Assembly (NCBI GenBank): GCA_900765575.1
Contig: CAAFRW010000296.1
Location: 1-15,324, forward strand
Origin: Bacteroidaceae bacterium
GTDB lineage: Bacteria; Bacteroidota; Bacteroidia; Bacteroidales; Bacteroidaceae
Direction of reading: 5' to 3'
Length of the DNA stretch: 15,324 bases
Below the pieces are notes generated by a model that saw only the letters and a program-made list of their open reading frames with translations, was not told the DNA's origin and did no database searches. Shown piece by piece: positions 9,001 to 15,260 of this stretch. Made by a program: the position numbers and the translations under genes. Numbering within the stretch: position 1 is the first letter of the stretch; the number at the start of each line of letters is the position of its first letter.

Positions 9001-9085
9001 TAGGGATTAATTCGGTCTGTGCCTTGGCTGTCCACCCCGACATCAGGATACATGCAAGGATGCACGTAAAGGTTCTATGCTTCAT
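6059..9085 (-). CDS. Trimodular exported protein: FGE-like domain, BNR sialidase-like propeller, PL10 pectate lyase
   Basis: 1008 residues with a type I signal peptide (cleavage likely after WTAKA, residue 22). Residues about 27-252 are an FGE/SUMF1-type domain (VEIPAGSFYMGS, TEVTNAQYEQFC, YRLPTEAEWEYA, LYDMCGNVEEW, RVTRGGSHNT). The block after RGGS, where true formylglycine-generating enzymes carry two catalytic cysteines, has none, so a structural or binding role is likelier than sulfatase maturation. Residues about 285-655 are a BNR/sialidase-like beta-propeller with four Asp-boxes (STDNGLTW 398-405, SKDKGLTW 452-459, SDDMGKTW 518-525, SYDEGKTW 590-597) and YRHNHQPAL at 304-312, in the place of the sialidase Arg-Ile-Pro block. 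Residues about 690-1005 are a PL10 lyase: STLDNRNTFPQIEYLADAY, ITFNDDV 794-800, AWAQQHDNETLFPVKARTYE with Arg869, and a GYAWYGYWP tail. Polygalacturonate cleavage is the best-supported activity. A candidate promoter lies just upstream. Confidence 0.92.
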   Translation of the reverse strand: MKHRTFTCILACILMSGWTAKAQTELIPMVEIPAGSFYMGSLGEEENYDEAPLHKVYLSKPFKMGMTEVTNAQYEQFCPEHKALRGKNGFSKEDDEAVVCVSYEEAIAFCEWLSKKEGKTYRLPTEAEWEYACKAGRYWNFYMDDKLPLAFQKNQVITPIPEPLSLKVGQTPPNDWGLYDMCGNVEEWCLDWYGPYVAGDQIDPVGYQEGMARVTRGGSHNTPTEYLRSVNRMAMLPDDKHVMTGFRVVQADYSLGTPLTRPKDDYQVSQSKWDWKAGQTDNPVFTGPQVYVHQPDPDSKVPFYRHNHQPALTWCDNGDLFAIWFSTKEEKGREMVVLSSRLRAGTTEWEKPRLFYHIADRNLTGSSLLNDRQGTLYHINGVEAAGRWRNLMMTLRTSTDNGLTWSTPRIIAPEHTVRHQVIAGASVTKEGWFIQACDAGPGGSDGSAIHISKDKGLTWTDPWDGAAKPDFKEGGTGSTIAGIHAGVVQLKDGRLMALGRNNSIPDKDGRLRMPMSISDDMGKTWHYSASEFPPIDGGQRIVLTRLNEGAILLVSFTEHPFRTPEKDRGMMFTDEFGNRFKGYGMYAAVSYDEGKTWPVKRLLTDGVYRFLNGGAWTQFFEMDAHRAEPRGYLAGTQTPDNMIHLITSRFYYKFNLPWLEEVKEPAIPLDAFMDGIHHWNLEHKDRSYPRYYAHDVASVANNFVAYQNEDGGWPKNLDWLAALPADSVKAALKERYRMSTLDNRNTFPQIEYLADAYKLTEDERYREAALKGLNYLLATQKENGGWRGWDVDAITFNDDVTTGALELFQKIVLGDKSFSWLDASTLAKIKEGYEKGIAMILRCQVVQNGAKTAWAQQHDNETLFPVKARTYELPAITANESCEVLKLLMNIPNPSKEVVESVKAGMAWLDKVKIQGLRIAKVPLPEEKIINHEYPYDQIEVRDEKAEPIWARFYEVADNTPFLCTRAGQKVWKLADVNAERRTGYAWYGYWPKEIFGLYNEWLKREHL

Positions 9086-9118
9086 TGTATTTTGAGTTTG
9101 TTTTATTTACAGATGAGG

Positions 9119-9150
9119 CAAATGTAATGATTTTCATCTATTTTCCGAAA
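9119..9150 (-). promoter_or_regulatory. Candidate Bacteroides-type promoter for the trimodular lyase
   Basis: On the minus strand, TACATTTG at 9126-9119 matches the -7 consensus TAnnTTTG exactly. The -33 element 20 nt upstream is TTTC (9150-9147), one base from TTTG. Initiation near 9112 would give a leader of about 27 nt before the ATG at 9085. The non-perfect -33 box suggests either weak basal activity or dependence on an activator. Confidence 0.55.
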
Positions 9151-9393
9151 GAATCAGCCGAATAGTCTGTTACGAGAAGACATTTTTCTACATCAACCGG
9201 AGTTGCGCCGACTGTTAGAGAGTAGCTTATTCGAAAAAGGGAAAGAAATATCTTTATTAAAATAGACAGGGTTTACGAACCGATGGATAACGATGAGTTT
9301 CCCGGAGATTGAGGCCACTCATTAGTTTATACACTCTGATAAGGCTTACGTTGGCTATACGATGAAGTTTACGTAGAGCTATACGGCATATTT
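9151..9393. other. Intergenic stretch between promoter and tandem array
   Basis: I see no gene here. A plus-strand frame is open from 9131 to a TAG at 9263-9265 and would encode a protein-like helical tail (residues such as LHQPELRRLLES), but it has no in-frame ATG and no recognisable family, so it is at most a decayed gene end. At 9346-9391 two imperfect 23-nt units (TTACGTTGGCTATACGATG and TTACGTAGAGCTATACGGC) share the period of the array that follows and may be its diverged edge. Confidence 0.5.
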
Positions 9394-9546
9394 TGCCACG
9401 CCTGTGGCATACCTGTGCCAACGTCTGTGTCACAACAATGCCAATACTTATGTCACAACTGTGTCAATACTTATGTCACAACCGTGCCAATACTTATGTC
9501 ACAACCGTGCCAATACCTATGTCACAACTGTGCCAACAGCTTGGCA
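9394..9546. repeat. Tandem array of about 6.7 copies of a 23-nt unit, bounded by two small inverted repeats
   Basis: Five contiguous 23-nt units run from 9416 to 9530, with starts at 9416, 9439, 9462, 9485 and 9508. The consensus begins TGCCAATACTTATGTCACAA and ends CCG or CTG. The three inner units differ from each other at only one to three positions. A diverged 22-nt copy precedes them (9394-9415) and a partial copy follows (9531-9546). Both end copies are inverted repeats: TGCCAC-GCCT-GTGGCA at 9394-9409 and TGCCAA-CAGC-TTGGCA at 9531-9546. There are no spacers, so this is not CRISPR. The period is about two turns of B-DNA, compatible with repeated protein-binding sites on one face, but slippage-born neutral repeats are also possible. 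The array sits between the SusD stop and the candidate promoter of the trimodular lyase. Confidence 0.85.
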
Positions 9547-9567
9547 TGAATCGTGTGTTCCACAGGA

Positions 9568-9640
9568 ATGAAGCAGCCTTACAATAGGATACAAGTAAGG
9601 CTGCCTCATTTTCTATTTTGAGACAGCCTTGCCTTTTTTT
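9568..9640. terminator. Two overlapping, mutually exclusive hairpins with a T-run on one side; terminator or attenuator-like element
   Basis: Hairpin A pairs 9597-9608 with 9619-9630 (12 bp, 10-nt loop). Hairpin B pairs 9568-9582 with 9595-9609 (15 bp, 12-nt loop). They share the segment 9597-9608, so only one can form at a time. Each has a single C.A mismatch on the plus strand that becomes a G.U pair on the minus-strand RNA, so both are fully paired in the transcript that comes from SusD. A run of seven T follows hairpin A on the plus strand (9634-9640), the layout of an intrinsic terminator for plus-strand transcription. On the minus strand no U tract follows either hairpin. The likeliest role is the 3' boundary or stabiliser of the SusC-SusD mRNA, possibly also blocking antisense transcription. 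Confidence 0.55.
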
Positions 9641-9641
9641 C

Positions 9642-9659
9642 AGGATAGCGCCCTATCCT
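9642..9659. other. Small inverted repeat 3' of the SusD gene
   Basis: AGGATAG and CTATCCT form a 7-bp perfect stem around CGCC, 43 nt after the SusD stop codon on the transcribed strand. There is no adjacent U tract; on the minus strand the stem is followed by a short A run that leads into hairpin A. It is probably part of the same 3'-end structure cluster. Confidence 0.4.
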
Positions 9660-9702
9660 CTAAACCTATATAAAACACGATTATACAGCGTTTGTTTACT
9701 CA

Positions 9703-11988
9703 TTACTCTTGTGCAAAACCATATCCGTTGCTGATTCGTCCCTTCGAGAGCGAAATCGTATTCCGGCTCATCGGGTAGAAATAAATCGGAGCTTTGCTTG
9801 CATCATAATTGCGGAACACATTCGTAGTGTATTCATCTTTGTTGTCCACAATGTCCGCACCCCATGGAGTAGCTTCGTAACCTTCGTCGTCCATCACCTT
9901 CATAGACGTATATTTCTCGTCCAATTTTTCATGGAACAAATCATACAGTTGTTTCATGGTCAGGTTATTCTTTACTACTGTTTCTTTCCGTGGTTCTGTT
10001 TCACTGCCAACCAATTTGCAAGTATATTCCACCGTAACGTTTTCCGGCAAATAGGTTTCAAACAAACCCTTGATACCCAAATTGGTACCACTGTTTCCCG
10101 AATAAAGGGTTTTCCCCTGTGCATCGGCTGTCGCCCACTTCTGCCAATCATCATTTTGTCCTCTCCATCCCGGATAAAGTACCGGGTCACTCGTATTAGG
10201 AGCCTGTGTCGTCAGACGGTAGCCATACTTCGCTTTCGCATCAGCCTTTTTTGTCCACACATAGTTAGAAATTACATTGCCATTCTCAAACTCATAGCGT
10301 CCGGTAGTCTCCAAACCGTTCACCATTGCTGTCAGGCGTTGTTTCACCTTCGTAACCGCCTCGGGCAGCGTTCCGGTACGAATCATGTCCATACGGCGAT
10401 AGCCTTCGCCTCCCAATTCGAATTTACGTTCTTCCAGAATCGCATTCTTCAAGCTTCCACATTTGGTTACAAATCCGTCCACATCCGCATCCGCAGCATT
10501 AGCGAACGCACGCTCGCGCACCTGTTTCAACAATCCCCGCGCACTGCCATCCTCTCCGAGCTCTGCATAGACTTCCGCCAGCAACAGCATCATGTCCGAC
10601 AAATGCATGTAAGGACTATGAATACCTGAATTACGCTGCGAAGCAGTCCAAGGCACCGGCATACGATTCTCGTCGAATTTCGCCATAGCCAGACCACCGC
10701 CTTTCGACACGTTTCCGGGAGCAAAAGGAACCAACACTTCAAATCCATTTCCATCACTTCCCGTTACACAAACCGTTACATCACGGCGCATGTCTTTCGG
10801 GTCGAAATCGCCATAATAATAGGTAGGATGCAAACGTCCCTGTCCGTAAGCCTTACACGGATAGGCAAACTTACTACCTCCCGAAGAGGTTCTTCCGCTT
10901 GAATAAGGACGCTCGTTGGAAGTACCACGGCTCATGGGTATTTGGTAAATAGATTCGGTAGCCTCGGAAGTCAGGTTCATCAGTTCCTGATAGAAATACT
11001 GGAACGGATTGCCGAACTGCTGTCCGTTAGTGCCTGCACTGCGCGGGTCTGTTGTAAGGAATCTTACCGTAGAACCCGGATTCTGAATGAGTGCCGACAG
11101 ATATTGCTTCGCCACTTCATAGAACTTTCTATAATCGGTACGGCGAGTATATACAGCGTGATTCGATTCCGCGCCCTTCTGTTCAAACGTAATGGTATTG
11201 CCATCTTTGTCTTTATAGAAATCAGCGCCTAAATCTGTACGCCGGGTAGAATAACCGCCGGCATGTAATGCCATACGTCCAATCAATCCCTGCACAAACG
11301 AACGGGTCATATATATTTTTGTCAGGTCGGCTTTCTCTCCTAAACGATACATCAACGGCTCCACCCGCTTCAGGTTCTCCAGCTCTACTTCGTAAATAGA
11401 GTCACGAGGTGTAAGCGAAGTAGCCGATACACCTGCCATTGTTTGATAAGGCACATCCCCATAATAGCGAATCAGTTCCAGGTAACAGACAGCCCGCATC
11501 GCAATGGCCTCTCCATACATCTGCGAAAGGTCGCTTGGAGCACCTGCCGACATATAACCCTCAAACTCCGCACTTTTTTCAAAAGAGTTGATACAGTTAT
11601 TGGCCAATCCAATAGTTTTGTACAGGTTGGTCCATGCGCCGGTAGCGTCTTTGTAATCAATATCGTAAGTAGATGCCACCGTACCGCCTTCGTATAAGCT
11701 CTCCACATGGTGACGAGGTGTTTGTGACGAATATTTCTCCGGATGGCGTTCAATATCCGAACCGGCCAGGTCGGTAGCATAAAAAGCTCCCGCGCCGAAG
11801 TTATGCGAATTGCTGGTTGCCCTCCACTGCTCGTACACGCCCTTTAGAGCCGAACGAGCTGTTTCCGGATTGGAAAAGACATCTTCCTGCGTAGTGATGG
11901 AAGGAGATGTTGTTTCAAGAAAGTCATCGCAGCCCACCGCCACCGACAACAATCCTGCACTAAGAATGGTATAAAATATTTTTTTCAT
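9703..11988 (-). CDS. SusD-like surface glycan-binding lipoprotein (RagB/SusD family)
   Basis: 761 residues. The lipoprotein signal ends SVAVGC, giving lipidated Cys20 followed by DDFLE; acidic residues after the cysteine fit the Bacteroides surface-export signal. N-terminal SusD features include EDVFSNPETARSALKGVYEQ (35-54) and the TPR-like helix with EAIAMRAVCYLELIRYYGDVP (160-180, from its Glu onward). The C-terminal family blocks are present: SDMMLLLAEVYAEL (464-477) and LEERKFELGGEGYRRMDMIR (518-537). The usual tail (YFYPMSRNTIS) comes only at about 736, so roughly 565-730 looks like an extra segment compared with typical SusD proteins of 500-600 residues. Role: captures pectic oligosaccharide at the surface and acts as the lid of the SusC transporter. 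It starts 26 nt after the SusC stop, so the two are one transcription unit. Confidence 0.96.
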   Translation of the reverse strand: MKKIFYTILSAGLLSVAVGCDDFLETTSPSITTQEDVFSNPETARSALKGVYEQWRATSNSHNFGAGAFYATDLAGSDIERHPEKYSSQTPRHHVESLYEGGTVASTYDIDYKDATGAWTNLYKTIGLANNCINSFEKSAEFEGYMSAGAPSDLSQMYGEAIAMRAVCYLELIRYYGDVPYQTMAGVSATSLTPRDSIYEVELENLKRVEPLMYRLGEKADLTKIYMTRSFVQGLIGRMALHAGGYSTRRTDLGADFYKDKDGNTITFEQKGAESNHAVYTRRTDYRKFYEVAKQYLSALIQNPGSTVRFLTTDPRSAGTNGQQFGNPFQYFYQELMNLTSEATESIYQIPMSRGTSNERPYSSGRTSSGGSKFAYPCKAYGQGRLHPTYYYGDFDPKDMRRDVTVCVTGSDGNGFEVLVPFAPGNVSKGGGLAMAKFDENRMPVPWTASQRNSGIHSPYMHLSDMMLLLAEVYAELGEDGSARGLLKQVRERAFANAADADVDGFVTKCGSLKNAILEERKFELGGEGYRRMDMIRTGTLPEAVTKVKQRLTAMVNGLETTGRYEFENGNVISNYVWTKKADAKAKYGYRLTTQAPNTSDPVLYPGWRGQNDDWQKWATADAQGKTLYSGNSGTNLGIKGLFETYLPENVTVEYTCKLVGSETEPRKETVVKNNLTMKQLYDLFHEKLDEKYTSMKVMDDEGYEATPWGADIVDNKDEYTTNVFRNYDASKAPIYFYPMSRNTISLSKGRISNGYGFAQE

Positions 11989-12014
11989 ATTGTTTGTTCA
12001 CTTTTTAGATTTCC

Positions 12015-15000
12015 TTAAAACTCTACATTAATACCAAAAGTAAAGGTTCTAGCCCTCGGATAAGCTCCACGGTCGACACCGATTTTCGGATAGTCGTTGC
12101 TGGAATACTTCGTGTTCACTTCCGGGTCCAAACCAGAATAACCGGTCAGGCAGAACAGGTTACCGCCCGTAGCGTACACGCGGAGGTTCTGCACGGCAAA
12201 CTTCTTCGTAATAGCTTTCGGTATCGTATAACCGATAGTCAAGGTATTCAGACGTAAGTATGAAGCATCTTCAAACCAGTTGGACATCACCAAGCCGTTT
12301 TCTGCCCATGGCAGACCGTATTTGGCATTCTTATTCAGTTCGGCCAGTTCTGTCGGGTCGGTTACCGCATACAAGTCACCTGTTTCGTTCACATTATATA
12401 TTTTATAGCAATCTTTCACCAAAGCATAATTGTTAGCGCCAAGACGGCTATCTTTATCACCGCGGAAACTGTCCATCGCATTGGCGTTATACACATGTCC
12501 GCCTATCTGCCATGCAAAGCCTGCACTCAAATCAAAACCTTTGTAGGTAGCGTTGATATTGAAACCTCCGGTATGTTTCGGAGTAATCTCGCCCAGGTCG
12601 GTCACATCTTCCGTTGTCACTTTTCCATCCTCTCCGGCAATGTCCTTAAACTTCAACGCGCCCGGGAAAGCCGTCTGTCCGGCCGGTACATTAAAGTTCG
12701 TCACACCCGGATAGTTCACGATGATATCAGAACTCAGGTCGGCTACTCCATCTTTCAATATATACGACCCGTTTACTACATTGAAATCATCTACCGTATA
12801 AAATCCGTCGGAAATCAATCCACGCACGATACCTACCGGCGAACCTACCTTCAAGATGAAATCATTATAAGGCTTCATGGTGGTACTGCCCCATCCGTCA
12901 CGGTATTCAGTCGTAACACCGTCGGCTAAATCTTCGATACAGTTGCGGTTGAAGTTGTACGTTCCGTTTACAGTCAGGCTGAAATCTTTTGTACGAACAA
13001 TATTATATGCCAGCGACAATTCAAAACCTTTGTTTGAGGTTTCGCCCACATTCCGGTACTGGTCTGAATAACCGCTTGTATTGTCTACGGGCACCTTCAT
13101 CAGCAAGTCTTTGGTAGAGTTCCAATACACATCCAATGTTCCGTGCAACTTATTGTTCCAGAAACCAAAGTCCAAACCGAGATTTCGGGAAATGGTAGTC
13201 TCCCATTTCAAATCGGGATTAGCCATCAAACCCTCGGGTATATACGATACATCGGGCACACCGCTCACCGTGATGTTCGAGGTTTTCCAAGTCTCACGCC
13301 ACAAGCCAGAGTTGATATTATCCGAACCGGCCGTACCATAAGAAAGGCGCAACTTCAAATTATCCAACCAATCTCTTGTTCCTTCCATAAACGACTCTTC
13401 AGAAATACGCCATCCAAAAGCGGCAGCAGGGAAATATCCCCAACGATTATTGGGAGCGAACTTGGACGAACCGTCCGAACGGAACGTTGCGGTAAACAAA
13501 TAACGTCCTTTATAAGAGTAATTTACACGTCCGAAGAAAGAAACCGTCTTTTCCGGAATACCTACATTACTTTTAAAAGCATCCAATCCAAGACTCGGGT
13601 CGGTCATATTAATCATACCGAACACTTTGTCGGGACCATAGGAAGCCGGATAACCTGCGCCCTCAATAGTAGTAGAGCTATTGTTGTTGGCCAGCACCTC
13701 GTTACCGGCAAGAAACGAAAGACTGTGGTCATCGCCTAACCCTTGTACCTGCCAATTGACGGTAGTAGCCGAACGAACATTCCAACCATCCTTTTTCTCC
13801 CATTTCGCATACGGTTTGCCACTTTTGGTAGTCAGTCCATACTGGAAGTCCTTGTTGTCATTCCACGAACGTCCCAAACCTAAATCGGTTGTAACGGTAA
13901 GTCCTTTAATAATTTCCCATGCGAGGGAGGTCGGAGCCCGAAAGCCATAACGCTTGTTATCTCTTACGTAATCATTCAGCTGAAGCACCGGGTTCGAAGT
14001 ATCTTCTACATTGACGGAACCTACACCAAAGCCACCGTAATCGCCATTACCCAACGGATTGTCGATAGGTTTGTAACGGAAAGCGGTAGAAATCATATCC
14101 AAATCGTTCTTTCCTTCCAATCCCACCTCATAGTAACGGGCATCAAAATTCAATTTCAGGTTCTTTGCTATCTCCTGCTGTACTTTTACCGAAGCATTCC
14201 ACCGGCTGTAACCGGAATTCATACGAATACCTTTATCTTTCATGTAATTGACGGAGAGTATCACTTTTGTCTTATCCGAACCGCCCGAAACACTCAAGCT
14301 ATGGTTCTGACTGTAAGTGGTGCGAAGCAAATCATCCGTATAATCATGCGACCGCATATCGGCATATTCGGCATAATGATTGCCGTTAGCCGAACCAAGT
14401 CCAAAATATTCACCAATCGCGTTACCCATAGTTGCGTTATAGGCGGTTGCGTATGCCCACTGATTAAATACATAATCCTGTGCATCGAGTACATCCAACG
14501 TCTCGGCTACTTTTTTCATCTGCACATATCCGCTATATTTCACGGAAATCTTTCCTTCTTTAGCACTCTTGGTTGTTACCAAGATAACGCCATTGTCACC
14601 GCGCGCACCATAAATAGCCGTTGAAGCAGCATCTTTCAGTACATCTATAGTTTCAATTTCATCGGCCGGAACATCGGAAATACTACTTACCGGGAAACCG
14701 TCGACAATGAAAAGCGGTGAATTGGACTGTGTAACAGAACCACCTCCACGAATGCGGATAGAAGCCTCAGCTCCCGGCCGGCCATCCTGCATGGCAACTG
14801 TGACACCCGGCAAATGTCCCTGCAATGCCTGAGTGACATCAGCTACGGGATTTGCCACTAAATCTTTGGAACTGATGGAAGCCACCGAACCGGTAAGGTC
14901 TTTCTTCTTTACCGTTCCATAACCGATTACTACCACCTCTTCCAGGTCGGTAGCATCTTCCTTCAACACCACATTGATTACTGATTTATTACCTACGGCT

Positions 15001-15260
15001 ACAGTTTGAGCAATGTAACCTATAAAAGAGAATTGAAGTTGGGAATTTGCGGGAGCTTGAATGGTGTAGTTACCATCGAAGTCGGTAATCGTACCGTTTG
15101 TCGTTCCCACCACTTTAACATTCACACCAATCATCGGTTCGCCGGTTGCGTCTTTCACGTTACCCGAAATGTTCCGATTCTGTGCACTAACAGAGAAGGT
15201 TAATAAGCTTAAAATGAAGCCTAAAATTACCCCCCCCCAGGAGAATTTCTTACATTCCAT
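12015..15260 (-). CDS. SusC-like TonB-dependent outer-membrane transporter (SusC/RagA family)
   Basis: 1081 residues, near the normal size for the family. The signal peptide ends at SVSA (residue 26) before QNRN. Residues about 29-100 form the carboxypeptidase-regulatory-like domain (ISGNVKDATGEPMIGVNVKV). A TonB-box region DLEEVVVIGYG (105-115) follows, then the plug (about 120-231) with the SusC signature FIVDGFP and DVLKDAASTAIYGARGDNGV. The rest is the 22-strand barrel, ending in an aromatic residue (FTFGINVEF). There is no STN domain, so signalling through a FecR-type anti-sigma factor is not expected. Role: TonB-driven import of oligosaccharides with SusD. Oddity: codons 8-11 contain an uninterrupted run of nine G in the signal-peptide region; at nine the frame is open, while eight or ten would close it. 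I chose ATG 15260 because it gives a complete signal peptide; the next in-frame Met (residue 43) lies beyond it. Confidence 0.97.
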   Translation of the reverse strand: MECKKFSWGGVILGFILSLLTFSVSAQNRNISGNVKDATGEPMIGVNVKVVGTTNGTITDFDGNYTIQAPANSQLQFSFIGYIAQTVAVGNKSVINVVLKEDATDLEEVVVIGYGTVKKKDLTGSVASISSKDLVANPVADVTQALQGHLPGVTVAMQDGRPGAEASIRIRGGGSVTQSNSPLFIVDGFPVSSISDVPADEIETIDVLKDAASTAIYGARGDNGVILVTTKSAKEGKISVKYSGYVQMKKVAETLDVLDAQDYVFNQWAYATAYNATMGNAIGEYFGLGSANGNHYAEYADMRSHDYTDDLLRTTYSQNHSLSVSGGSDKTKVILSVNYMKDKGIRMNSGYSRWNASVKVQQEIAKNLKLNFDARYYEVGLEGKNDLDMISTAFRYKPIDNPLGNGDYGGFGVGSVNVEDTSNPVLQLNDYVRDNKRYGFRAPTSLAWEIIKGLTVTTDLGLGRSWNDNKDFQYGLTTKSGKPYAKWEKKDGWNVRSATTVNWQVQGLGDDHSLSFLAGNEVLANNNSSTTIEGAGYPASYGPDKVFGMINMTDPSLGLDAFKSNVGIPEKTVSFFGRVNYSYKGRYLFTATFRSDGSSKFAPNNRWGYFPAAAFGWRISEESFMEGTRDWLDNLKLRLSYGTAGSDNINSGLWRETWKTSNITVSGVPDVSYIPEGLMANPDLKWETTISRNLGLDFGFWNNKLHGTLDVYWNSTKDLLMKVPVDNTSGYSDQYRNVGETSNKGFELSLAYNIVRTKDFSLTVNGTYNFNRNCIEDLADGVTTEYRDGWGSTTMKPYNDFILKVGSPVGIVRGLISDGFYTVDDFNVVNGSYILKDGVADLSSDIIVNYPGVTNFNVPAGQTAFPGALKFKDIAGEDGKVTTEDVTDLGEITPKHTGGFNINATYKGFDLSAGFAWQIGGHVYNANAMDSFRGDKDSRLGANNYALVKDCYKIYNVNETGDLYAVTDPTELAELNKNAKYGLPWAENGLVMSNWFEDASYLRLNTLTIGYTIPKAITKKFAVQNLRVYATGGNLFCLTGYSGLDPEVNTKYSSNDYPKIGVDRGAYPRARTFTFGINVEF
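15230..15238 (-). repeat. G9 homopolymer tract in the signal-peptide codons of the SusC gene; candidate phase-variation tract
   Basis: The plus strand has nine C in a row, read as TGG GGG GGG GTA (Trp-Gly-Gly-Val, residues 8-11) in the gene. With eight G the next codon is TAA, immediately after the tract. With ten G the frame runs GGT AAT TTT AGG and onward to a TAG about a dozen codons later. Slippage by one base in either direction therefore switches the transporter off. I saw no other G or C run of this length in the window. Confidence 0.7.

Noticed and set aside
8330..9007. Sulfatase-activating enzyme
   Set aside because: The region has the FGE fold motifs but lacks the catalytic cysteines, and no sulfatase is encoded in the window.
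9131..9265. Protein-like plus-strand frame ending in TAG at 9263, possible remnant of a gene end
   Set aside because: It has no in-frame ATG, is only about 44 codons and overlaps the candidate promoter; not distinguishable from a chance open frame.
9394..9546. CRISPR array
   Set aside because: Units are contiguous with no unique spacers, and there are no cas genes in the window.
9393..9587. A 64-codon plus-strand open frame across the 23-nt array with a pseudo-repetitive peptide (Met-Ser-Gln-Leu, Val-Thr-Thr and similar)
   Set aside because: The unit is 23 nt, so the frame rotates through each copy; the openness follows from the unit lacking stop codons. There are no family motifs and no promoter.
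9085..9702. Invertible promoter (site-specific recombinase target) between SusD and the lyase
   Set aside because: The inverted repeats here are short, close together, and do not flank the candidate promoter at 9119-9150; no recombinase gene is present.
9709..10629. 306-codon plus-strand open frame opposite the SusD gene
   Set aside because: It is the complement of a clear SusD coding region, with unnatural composition and no motifs.
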